A stretch of 64,000 bases of DNA from Ramlibacter tataouinensis (GTDB lineage Bacteria; Pseudomonadota; Gammaproteobacteria; Burkholderiales; Burkholderiaceae_C): positions 186,001 to 250,000 of the forward strand of contig DIZF01000012.1 in NCBI GenBank assembly GCA_002427815.1, written 5' to 3'. A program made the translations under genes and the position numbers. The notes beneath the pieces are model-generated. The model did not search any database. It was not told where the DNA came from and worked only from the letters and a program-made list of their open reading frames with translations. Below are positions 16,251-23,845 of the stretch, piece after piece; within the stretch, counting starts at the first letter, position 1, and each line of letters begins with the position of its first letter.

Positions 16251-18500
16251 ATGACCACCGCCGCACCCGCCACCAAGTTACTCGCAACCATCCCGGAAGA
16301 GATCCTGTATTCGGCTTGGTTCTCCTTTAATTGCAAGGGAATGGTAGGGCGCTGCTACCGCGCTGGGGAATCGTTCTTCAGCGCTGTGCTGACGCTCGCT
16401 GGGATGGCATCGATGCTCCTGCTGCCCCTCCAACTGATCCTGGCGCTGCCCTTTGACAGCTTCGCCGAGGTCGTGCCTACGTTCAGGAAATGGGTGACCC
16501 TGTGGTTTGGCGCCCTGCTGCTGCTGAACCTGCTGTTCCATCTCTACCAACTTGAAGGACACGTGCCTCGCAAGGACAGAGAGTACCCCGTGGTGCTGCT
16601 TAGCCCGGAGATCTCTCATCTTCTAAACATGCGCGATGAATCGTGGGGCCTGACCTACGTCGTTTCGTGGTTCGGTGTCACGCTGCTGTGCTTCGGATGG
16701 TGGGACTGGCAAAGCCATCCCGACCGCACACACACGCTCTGGTACGGCAGCGCCATCCTGGCGCTGGGCATGGTGTCGTACCTGTTGGGCCGGTTTCCGC
16801 CCTATTTCGGGTACCGGAAGCCATCATTGTCTGACCGGGTCGCCTACAGGGGCCGCAATGGTGGCCGTCCTGCGCAAAGAAAACAGGAAATCGCGGAGCT
16901 TAATGCGCAACTCGCGCAGCAGGAGGCGGCTCGGGCGGCCCAGGCGCGCCAGCAAGTCGCCGCCGACTATGCAACGCCGGTCGAACTGCGCAGGCCGCGC
17001 GTGAAGTTCGAGAACATCTTCGGCATGCAGGCCATCAAGGACAAACTGCTTGCGCCGGCCCAGGCCATCCTTAAGCCCCGCGACAAGGGCGCCGAAGCCC
17101 CCGGCAACGGCATCCTGCTGCATGGCGAACCCGGCAACGGCAAGACCGTCTTCGCCGAAGCGCTGGCGGGCGAGCTGGGGATTCCCTTCATCCCGGTGAC
17201 CTATGGCGACGTGTCCAGCAAGTGGGTGGGGGAGATGCCGCGCGTGATCTCCAACTGCTTTGCCTTCGCCCGGCAGAAGGCTCCGTGCGTGCTGTTCATC
17301 GACGAGGTCGACAGCTTCATTCGCTCGCGCGATGCGGGCTCGAACAATTCCGAAGATCTCAAGATCACCAATACGCTGCTCACCGAGATCGTCAACATCC
17401 GCGATCACGGCGTCGTGCTGGTGGCGGCGACGAACTATCTGGCCAACCTGGACGCGGCGGCGATCCGGGAAGGGCGCTTCGACTTCAAGGTCGAGATCAC
17501 GGCGCCCGACGAGGTCGCCCGCGTCGGTTTGCTGCAAAACGGAGTCAAGAAATACGCTCAGAGCCTGCAGATCGACCAGGAGGCCATGCTGTCGGTTGCC
17601 AAGCGCTGGGCGGGCTTTTCGGTCAGTCGCCTGCTGGCGGTGGCAAAGGCCCTGCCCGAATATGCGCGCGCGAACGGCAAGAGCGCGATCGGCTTCGACG
17701 ACTGGATTGCGACGCTGCGAACGGTGCAGGGCCGCAAGGGGCAGGTGCCGCGCGAGTCCAAGCCGCTGAAAGACCTGGTGCTGGAGCCCCAGACGCGCGA
17801 TGCGCTGGAGCTGATCGCCGGGCGACTGAAGGACGCGCATCACATCGAGGAAATGGGTGGCACGCTGCCCAGCGGGATCCTGTTTCACGGGCCCTCGGGC
17901 ACCGGCAAGACCGCTGCGGCGCGCGCCCTCGCCCTGGAGTGCGGCTGGGCGTTCCTGTCCATTGCCGGGCCCGACCTGGTCGCCGATCGGGACAAGCTGG
18001 CCAAAATCTACGCTGAGGCCAAGGATCTGCGCCCGACGCTGGTGTTCATCGATGAGGCCGATGACGTTCTGCGCAACCGCCAGTTCAGCAATACGCCGGA
18101 CGCGGTCAACCGCCTGCTCGTCCTCATGGACGGGTCGGAGGAACAGATCAAGGATGTGGCGTTCATCGCGGCCACGAACCACCCCGAGCAAGCCGATCCG
18201 GCCCTGCTGCGGGCCGGCCGATTCACCGAGAAGGTCGAATTCTTCCCGCCGCCGGCCGATCAGGTGCCGCGTTCGATCGCGGCCTGGATGAAGGGCAGGA
18301 AAGTGGCCTTCGAGGCCGGACTGGATGCGTTCGAGGCCGCCGACCTGCTGGCAGGGCAGACCATGGCCAATATCGAAGGCGTCCTGCAATACGCCCTGAA
18401 CCGCGCAATCCCTCGTACCCAAGGCGAGCAGCTTGTGATCATCACCGCCGAAGACATGAGGGCGGCGCTGCGAGTGGTCGCTTCAACGGAGAACTCGTAA
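16251..18500 (+). CDS. membrane-anchored double AAA+ ATPase of the T4SS operon
   Basis: 749 aa from ATG 16251. Four hydrophobic segments fill residues 40-190, then comes an Ala/Gln-rich coiled stretch (about 215-245). Two CDC48/FtsH-like AAA+ modules follow. The first has Walker A GEPGNGKT (292-299), Walker B VLFIDEVD and a sensor region AATNYLANLD with an arginine-finger GRFDF. The second has GPSGTGKT (547-554), LVFIDEAD and AATNHPEQAD-x-LLRAGRF. No protease domain is present. Such tandem AAA+ proteins remodel or unfold proteins. Location between virB6 and virB8 suggests a role in T4SS assembly or substrate unfolding, which is inference; it is not one of the canonical VirB ATPases. Confidence 0.85.
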   Translation: MTTAAPATKLLATIPEEILYSAWFSFNCKGMVGRCYRAGESFFSAVLTLAGMASMLLLPLQLILALPFDSFAEVVPTFRKWVTLWFGALLLLNLLFHLYQLEGHVPRKDREYPVVLLSPEISHLLNMRDESWGLTYVVSWFGVTLLCFGWWDWQSHPDRTHTLWYGSAILALGMVSYLLGRFPPYFGYRKPSLSDRVAYRGRNGGRPAQRKQEIAELNAQLAQQEAARAAQARQQVAADYATPVELRRPRVKFENIFGMQAIKDKLLAPAQAILKPRDKGAEAPGNGILLHGEPGNGKTVFAEALAGELGIPFIPVTYGDVSSKWVGEMPRVISNCFAFARQKAPCVLFIDEVDSFIRSRDAGSNNSEDLKITNTLLTEIVNIRDHGVVLVAATNYLANLDAAAIREGRFDFKVEITAPDEVARVGLLQNGVKKYAQSLQIDQEAMLSVAKRWAGFSVSRLLAVAKALPEYARANGKSAIGFDDWIATLRTVQGRKGQVPRESKPLKDLVLEPQTRDALELIAGRLKDAHHIEEMGGTLPSGILFHGPSGTGKTAAARALALECGWAFLSIAGPDLVADRDKLAKIYAEAKDLRPTLVFIDEADDVLRNRQFSNTPDAVNRLLVLMDGSEEQIKDVAFIAATNHPEQADPALLRAGRFTEKVEFFPPPADQVPRSIAAWMKGRKVAFEAGLDAFEAADLLAGQTMANIEGVLQYALNRAIPRTQGEQLVIITAEDMRAALRVVASTENS

Positions 18501-18965
18501 ATGGAAGAAACCAGTCTGTCCCCGGCATCAGATCAGGCGCTGGCCGCGCCCACGCACGTGGAGCCCGGCCCCGAAGCGGGGGCCACGGCTGAATATCCCT
18601 TCCATGACGCCGATTTTGTGTCGTGGTGGCTGGGCTCCTTGTTCCTCCTTCCGCCACAGCTGCAGATCGAGGCCGCGCTGTCGGTGAACGCGTCGGTGCA
18701 CAAGGTGGGGGTTCGTGAAGTCCTGGATGCGTTCGTGGCTGAAATGTCGGCGGGCCAGCCGCGCGAAGCGGACGAGTCCGCGCCACCGCAGGGGCCCGAA
18801 GGAGAACCGGTTCCTCAGAACGCGCTGGATGCCGCCGCGTGGAAACTGCGGCAACTCTGGCGTGCTTCCCCTCTCGCAACTGCCGTTGGCGTCCTCGGGC
18901 TCGGATACGGGGTCGTCAAGGGGCTGCTCGCGGTCGCGGGTGCGTTTGTCCGAATCGTGTTCTGA
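18501..18965 (+). CDS. hypothetical protein coupled to the AAA+ ATPase
   Basis: 154 aa beginning directly after the AAA+ stop. It is acidic and Pro/Ala-rich, with a FVSWWLGSLFLLPPQLQIE segment near residue 40 and one C-terminal hydrophobic segment (about 128-150), so probably tail-anchored in the membrane. No family is recognised. Its immediate adjacency suggests it is a partner of the ATPase. Confidence 0.7.
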   Translation: MEETSLSPASDQALAAPTHVEPGPEAGATAEYPFHDADFVSWWLGSLFLLPPQLQIEAALSVNASVHKVGVREVLDAFVAEMSAGQPREADESAPPQGPEGEPVPQNALDAAAWKLRQLWRASPLATAVGVLGLGYGVVKGLLAVAGAFVRIVF

Positions 18966-19198
18966 CGGACCTATCCATCCTTCCTGCGTTCCCTGAGGAG
19001 CCTCCGTGGCGTTCACGGCCCTGGCCGCAGCGCAGTAGGAATCCCCGTCCTTGCCGCAAGGCCAGGAAGGGGAGGATGGCAACGGACTGGGCTTCGCCAC
19101 CCCGCAAAAAACGCATCTTTCGATAGCTGGAGAGTTCCAAAGCCCTGGTTTCGCCCGGTTGTAGCTCCCGGATCACAGGGGGTGCCTCGCATACTCAT
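18966..19198. other. 233-bp gap before virB8, no convincing gene
   Basis: Only an 11-codon GTG frame after a GAGGAG (near 19003) is seen, too short to support. The right end carries the left arm of a 10-bp inverted repeat that runs into the virB8 start. The break in an otherwise overlapping operon suggests a control or processing site. Confidence 0.4.
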
Positions 19199-19216
19199 TT
19201 GACCAAATGCGAGGCA
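19183..19216. promoter_or_regulatory. perfect 10-bp inverted repeat across the virB8 start
   Basis: TGCCTCGCAT (19183-19192) is followed after 14 bases by ATGCGAGGCA (19207-19216). The proposed TTG start of virB8 (19199) lies in the loop. As RNA this would form a strong hairpin over the start; as DNA it could be an operator. If initiation is at GTG 19220 the hairpin is entirely upstream. Confidence 0.5.
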
Positions 19217-19930
19217 TCCGTGTTCGCCAGGAAATCATCTTCAGCACAGCCGAAACCTCTTAGCGAGGTATCCGACCCCCCAGCGGGCGTCTTCGATGAC
19301 GCTGCCGGGCGCTTCGCAGAACTTTATGGCGGATCCCGGGTTGCAGCGACACGGATGTTCGTAGTGGCGCTCGTAAGCGCCCTGGTTTCGATCGCTGCGG
19401 TCGCGGGCGTGGTGTTCCTGTCCAACAGCAACGTCGCGATGCCGTACTACGTGGAGGTCAACAAGGAGCAGGGCCTGGTGTCACGGCCCGTGAGGATTGA
19501 GAATCTGCGCCCCTCGGACGCGGTGGTCAAGGCCGAACTGGCCCGGTGGATCACCAAAGTGTTCACCATCGACTCGATTCAAACGCCGCAACTCATGCGC
19601 GAGGCCAACCAGATGACCAAGGGGCTGGGCACCTCGCAGTTCGCGGAGTTCCGTCTGAAGCAAAACATCCTGGACCGGATGATGAAAGACCCGAGCCTTC
19701 AGCGCAAGGTCACTATCTCGAGCGTCGACTCGTCGCAGCCCGGGATCGCATTCGCCTTTCTCACGACCCAGGAAGCCCAGGGAACGACCGCCTCCACGGC
19801 CATCGCCAGTTGGCGTGTCACCGTCCGGTACGAGTTGGCACCGCCGCGCACCGAGCAGGAGATTCTGGCCAACCCCCTTGGCGTCTACGTTACCTCGCTC
19901 AATTACACCCAGGAAGGCTCTGTGAAATGA
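19199..19930 (+). CDS. virB8: VirB8-like inner-membrane/periplasmic T4SS protein
   Basis: 243 aa from TTG 19199; GTG 19220 is a possible start. A cytoplasmic N-terminus, one membrane helix (about 50-75) and a periplasmic NTF2-like domain beginning AMPYYVEVNKEQG give the VirB8 layout. The late SWRVTVRYELAPPRTEQEILANPLGVYVTSL stretch holds the family's NPxG loop (NPLGVYV). VirB8 nucleates the inner-membrane complex. It overlaps virB9 by 4 bases. Confidence 0.88.
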   Translation: MTKCEASVFARKSSSAQPKPLSEVSDPPAGVFDDAAGRFAELYGGSRVAATRMFVVALVSALVSIAAVAGVVFLSNSNVAMPYYVEVNKEQGLVSRPVRIENLRPSDAVVKAELARWITKVFTIDSIQTPQLMREANQMTKGLGTSQFAEFRLKQNILDRMMKDPSLQRKVTISSVDSSQPGIAFAFLTTQEAQGTTASTAIASWRVTVRYELAPPRTEQEILANPLGVYVTSLNYTQEGSVK

Positions 19931-20751
19931 TGAGGCGCCTGATCGTACTGGCCATTGCGCTGTCCAGCGCACTGTCATTCGGCGCACGGGCCGAACTGAC
20001 CGCGACCCCATTGCCAGGCGATGCCCGCCTGGTGCAGTTCGAGTACGACCCGGACAACACGTTCCTGGTGCTCACGAGACCTAAATCCGTGACCGATGTG
20101 GAATTTGCCGCCGACGAGCAAATCATCACTGTCGCCGGCGGCGATACGAAATCCTGGGAGCTCTCGCCCACCTCCAACCGCAAACATCTGTTCGTCAAGC
20201 CGGTGTACGACCAGATTGAAACGTCGATGACTGTCATCACCGACAAGCGGAGCTATCAATTCGTGCTGCGCAGTACCGGGGCAGGGGCGAAGTGGTATCA
20301 GCGAGTGACCTGGAGGTACGGCCAGGACATGCTGCAGGAGCTCAGGGCCGAAGAAGCGAAGGTCAGCGAGAAAGCCCAGGCCAAACAGGCAAAGCCCGAG
20401 CCGGAAGCAGTGCAAAACACCGGGGTTGCGTTCGAGAAACTGCGCTTCGGATACCAAATCGAGGGGGATGCCCCCTTCAAGCCGCTGGAGATCTTTTCGG
20501 ACGGGCGCTTCACCCGCATCATGATGCCGGCCAATGTTCCCGATTGGCCGGCCCTGTTCTCAATAACCGAGGACGGAGAGGCCGCAGTCGTGAACTACCT
20601 GTCCAAGGGTGACTACATGGTGGCCCAGCAGGTGATCGAGCGGGGGGTGTTGAAGCTGGGCAAATTGGAGATTCGCTTCACACGGTCCAATAAGCAAAAG
20701 TCATGGAGCCTGTTTGGCCGTGACTCAAAGCCGGTAACTGAGGCGCCCTGA
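19927..20751 (+). CDS. virB9: VirB9/TrbG-like outer-membrane core protein
   Basis: 274 aa from ATG 19927, overlapping the virB8 stop. A signal peptide ends at ARA-E. The N-terminal VirB9 domain has the DARLVQFEYDPDNTF pattern and a GDTKSWEL segment, and the C-terminal CagX-like domain has a FSDGRFTRIMMP strand and WPALF. VirB9 forms the outer-membrane ring with VirB10. The next operon segment encodes a second protein with a VirB9-type C-terminal domain. Confidence 0.88.
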   Translation: MMRRLIVLAIALSSALSFGARAELTATPLPGDARLVQFEYDPDNTFLVLTRPKSVTDVEFAADEQIITVAGGDTKSWELSPTSNRKHLFVKPVYDQIETSMTVITDKRSYQFVLRSTGAGAKWYQRVTWRYGQDMLQELRAEEAKVSEKAQAKQAKPEPEAVQNTGVAFEKLRFGYQIEGDAPFKPLEIFSDGRFTRIMMPANVPDWPALFSITEDGEAAVVNYLSKGDYMVAQQVIERGVLKLGKLEIRFTRSNKQKSWSLFGRDSKPVTEAP

Positions 20752-20753
20752 TC

Positions 20754-22100
20754 ATGCCGATCGCGGAAGACAGCCTCATCGCGCCAGCCAAGCTGGATGC
20801 CCGGCCACCCCTCAAGAAGAGCACGGTGGGCTGGATCGTGGGGACTGTGCTGGGCCTGGCGGTGATCGGTATTGCAGCGCCCAGCTTGTTCACGGCGCAC
20901 AACGCAGCGCCGATTCCGGAGCCGGGCGCAACGAATGGACAGCCCGGCGATGTGAACCAGATCGACATTGAGCTCTCGAAAGCCCGGGACCGCGCAAAGG
21001 CCGACGCCGCCGATAAGGCGCAAGCGGCCAATCCCGCTGCTGTTGCATCGGCAGCCGTTCCTCCTCTTCCCGAGGGTGTCCAGCCGCGATCCGGGGAGGG
21101 CGTGCCGGTTCGCCCCGTGGTGCCGCCAAGCGCCAAGCGCGATGACAACAGCGGCGCGCTGTACGGCGAGACCGGAAAGTCCGGCTCCGATCCGGTTGAA
21201 TATGAGGCGGGAGTGCGGACCAGCCCAAGCATTAAGTTCGACGCCGGCAGCAGCGATGGCAAGACGGAGGGCGCCTTAGGAAGCGTAGCCGATGCGGTGA
21301 CGAGTCGGATTCGCGCACTCACCGGAGCGCAGCCTCCGGCTGCTGCGGCTAGTAGCGAAGACGCCGACGCCAAGAATCGCGAGCGGGTGTTGTCGGCACT
21401 GGAGAGCCAGCAAAAGAGTGCGCAGGCTACCACCGGCGTGAATATCGACCGGATGTGGCTGCGGGAAATCGGCACTTCGGTCGAGCGTCCGACCCCGCTT
21501 CGCAGCTACAAGGTCACGAACCCCTATACCTTGATGCAGGGCAAAACCATTCCGGCTGTTCTGACCCGCGAGCTGAACTCCGATCTGCCCGGGCTTGTGT
21601 CCGCGTGCACGACCACGCCCGTGTATGACTCCCTCAGCGGGGAGAACCTCTTGATTCCGCGCGGGTCGTGCCTGCAAGGCCAGTATTCCAATCTGGTCGC
21701 AAATGGGCAGGAGCGCATTCTCTTCGCGTTCACGCGCTTGATGCTGCCCGACGGTACCGGCATTGATTTGCCGGGCAACCCCGGCGCCGATCTGGTGGGC
21801 GCGGCAGGCGTCGCCGGCGACGTCAACAACCACTTCTTCAAGATGTTCGGCACCAGCCTGATCGTGGCAGTGCTGGGGGATTGGGCTGAAAGAGGCAAGA
21901 CCGTGGTGCAAACCAACGGGACAACAGGAGGCCCGGCGACAGCTGCAGGGCAGGTATTGGTCGACGTCTCTCGCAGCATCCTGCAGCGCAACCAAAACAT
22001 TCCTCCCACCATCACGATCGCCAAGGGCACACGGATCGTTGTCGAGGTCACGCGCGACATGGAATTCCAAGGGCCGTATCGCGAAAGGACTTCCAGATGA
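20754..22100 (+). CDS. virB10: VirB10/TrbI-like envelope-spanning protein
   Basis: 448 aa. A cytoplasmic tail, a membrane helix (about 25-46), a long Pro/Ala-rich periplasmic linker and the C-terminal TrbI domain are in order. That domain includes IPAVLTRELNSDLPG, then LLIPRGSCLQG, then RLMLPDGTGIDLPG and an FKMFGTSLIVAVL antenna region. VirB10 links the inner and outer membranes. Stop and next start overlap (ATGA), so the T4SS core runs directly into the pilus genes. Confidence 0.9.
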   Translation: MPIAEDSLIAPAKLDARPPLKKSTVGWIVGTVLGLAVIGIAAPSLFTAHNAAPIPEPGATNGQPGDVNQIDIELSKARDRAKADAADKAQAANPAAVASAAVPPLPEGVQPRSGEGVPVRPVVPPSAKRDDNSGALYGETGKSGSDPVEYEAGVRTSPSIKFDAGSSDGKTEGALGSVADAVTSRIRALTGAQPPAAAASSEDADAKNRERVLSALESQQKSAQATTGVNIDRMWLREIGTSVERPTPLRSYKVTNPYTLMQGKTIPAVLTRELNSDLPGLVSACTTTPVYDSLSGENLLIPRGSCLQGQYSNLVANGQERILFAFTRLMLPDGTGIDLPGNPGADLVGAAGVAGDVNNHFFKMFGTSLIVAVLGDWAERGKTVVQTNGTTGGPATAAGQVLVDVSRSILQRNQNIPPTITIAKGTRIVVEVTRDMEFQGPYRERTSR

Positions 22101-23395
22101 TTCCCGGCCAACTCAAGCGCTCGCTTATCTTCATGGCCATCTTGGCCGCGTCGCTCGCGCATAGCTCGAACTCCGAGCGGATTGGTGCGTACGATTTTTC
22201 CTACGACATTGTGGGTGACGCGCGGGTCAAACCCGTCCAGGTATTTGACGACGGTCGAAACACGTATTTCCAGTTTCGCTCCGGAGAGGCGGTACCAGCG
22301 ATCTTCGTGATGACAACAACCGGACCGGTGCTGTCCATGCCGGAGTTCGAGGGCCCGTACGTGCGTGTGCAGTCGATCTCCGGCGCGTACCTATTGCGCA
22401 TGGGCTACGGCGTGGGCCAGGTGAAATATTCGGGTGGCAATCGCGGCAATGTGCCGGCGCAGTTGCTGCCAGCGGCGACGACAACGGCGGTGGCGCAGGC
22501 GCAAAGCGCAACGCGCCTGCTGGCCGCGACACAGCAGATCAATGGGTTGCCCGCGGACATCTTCGCAGCTCCGCCCGCCCCGGTGCGGCTGGAGGTGAAC
22601 AGTTACGCCACACCGATTCGAGGCGACAAGGTGGAATGGGCCGGCGGCTCGGACAGCATCTTCGAGGTCGGCGTGACGTTCCACCTGGGGTCGACCAAGC
22701 TCACCCCGGCGGCGCAGAAGGAAGTCAAGAGCCTGGCGTCGCACGCGGCGAAGGCTGCGCGCGTTGAGATCGTTGGGCGCGACGATCCGGCGCACAAGGA
22801 AGGTGCGGCCGACGCGCGAGCCGAAGCGGTGGCCAGCATCCTCACGGCGAGCGGCGTGCCCAGGGCGGTCATGGCATTGCGCACTACCGTCACGGTCAAG
22901 GACGCCACGCGCGCGTCGTTCGAGGGGGTTTCGATCCGCCTGGTGGAGCGCGCAAAGGCCGAACCGACGCTCACGGCAGGGGCTCCCTCGTCCACGAATG
23001 ATGCGGCCATCATGCAGATCGTGGCGCGTTTGCGCGCCGGCGAAATCTCGCCAGCGGTGGCGGTGGACCTGATCGAGCGGGCGCGCGCCATGCCCGCGGC
23101 CACGCCTGGGCAGGCGCTCGCAGAGCCCCATGCACCGTCTATGCCCAGGACGTGGGCAATGCTCAAAACCGACGAAAGCATCCAGAGGATGCTGGAGCGC
23201 TGGGGCAAGGACGCTGGCTGGCGCGTCGTGTGGGAGGGCGCGCCACTGGTGCCCATCGTGGGTGACGCCAGAGTCGATCGCCCCGACTTCCTGCAAGCCG
23301 CCGAGTTCGTCGTCAAGCAGGCCAAAGCTGCGGGCTACCACTTGAAGGCCACGGCCTACAGCAATCAGGTTCTTCAAATTCTGGGGGAGCATTGA
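22097..23395 (+). CDS. VirB9-CTD / OmpA-like / TcpQ fusion protein
   Basis: 432 aa, coupled to virB10. A signal-like N-terminus is followed by three parts. Residues 30-112 resemble the VirB9 C-terminal domain (VKPVQVFDDGRNTYFQF then PAIFVM, matching the FSDGR/WPALF strand pair of the local VirB9). Residues 189-286 resemble an OmpA-like peptidoglycan-binding domain (FEVGVTFHLGSTKLTPAAQ, later RAEAVASIL). Residues 350-430 form a TcpQ domain like the C-terminus of PilL, a partner of the type IVb secretin. The protein therefore joins a T4SS core domain to a pilus domain and sits at the junction of the two gene sets. A bridging role is inferred. Confidence 0.65.
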   Translation: MIPGQLKRSLIFMAILAASLAHSSNSERIGAYDFSYDIVGDARVKPVQVFDDGRNTYFQFRSGEAVPAIFVMTTTGPVLSMPEFEGPYVRVQSISGAYLLRMGYGVGQVKYSGGNRGNVPAQLLPAATTTAVAQAQSATRLLAATQQINGLPADIFAAPPAPVRLEVNSYATPIRGDKVEWAGGSDSIFEVGVTFHLGSTKLTPAAQKEVKSLASHAAKAARVEIVGRDDPAHKEGAADARAEAVASILTASGVPRAVMALRTTVTVKDATRASFEGVSIRLVERAKAEPTLTAGAPSSTNDAAIMQIVARLRAGEISPAVAVDLIERARAMPAATPGQALAEPHAPSMPRTWAMLKTDESIQRMLERWGKDAGWRVVWEGAPLVPIVGDARVDRPDFLQAAEFVVKQAKAAGYHLKATAYSNQVLQILGEH

Positions 23396-23832
23396 TGAAG
23401 TCGACCCGCGTATTCAAAATCCTTTGCCTGGTGATCGCTACCGCGTCGCAATGCGCGCTAGCGCAGCAGGGCATTGCTGTCTCCCCGATGCCGTTCCAGG
23501 ATTCCTCGCCGCTGCCTATCGCTCCGGCAAGGCCCGCGATTAATGAGGTGGCGACGGCAACGCGTGCGCCGATGGAGTACAGGCTGAGGACCGGCGAGCC
23601 CATTCACAGCGAGCTCAAGCGCTGGGCCGAGCACGACGGGTGGGAGTTTCGCTGGTACCACCCGACGTCTTGGAAGACCCTGCGTGAGACGTTGATAAAC
23701 AAGCCCAACGTGGAAGACGCGGTTGCCGAGGTAATCGACATCCTGCGCAGCGAAGGCAAACCAGTGCAGCTGCGCATCAGCAAGGGCAACTATGTGATGG
23801 AAGTTCTCAGCACAGAAGTGCGAGACCAATAA
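23395..23832 (+). CDS. pilL: PilL/TcpQ-like periplasmic pilus protein
   Basis: 145 aa from ATG 23395, sharing one base with the preceding stop. A signal peptide ends near ALA-Q, and the C-terminal TcpQ-like domain (about 60-140) has the pattern hxxxLKRWAEHDGWEFRW followed by a VEDAVAEVIDIL helix. TcpQ/PilL C-terminal proteins stabilise the PilN secretin in type IVb systems. It is the second TcpQ domain encoded in a row. Confidence 0.7.
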   Translation: MKSTRVFKILCLVIATASQCALAQQGIAVSPMPFQDSSPLPIAPARPAINEVATATRAPMEYRLRTGEPIHSELKRWAEHDGWEFRWYHPTSWKTLRETLINKPNVEDAVAEVIDILRSEGKPVQLRISKGNYVMEVLSTEVRDQ

Positions 23833-23845
23833 CCAAAGCACCTCC

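Noticed and set aside
16824..18422. Leftward frame of about 530 codons over the AAA+ gene
   Set aside because: Shadow of the two AAA+ modules; composition is Arg/Gln/His-rich and motif-free.
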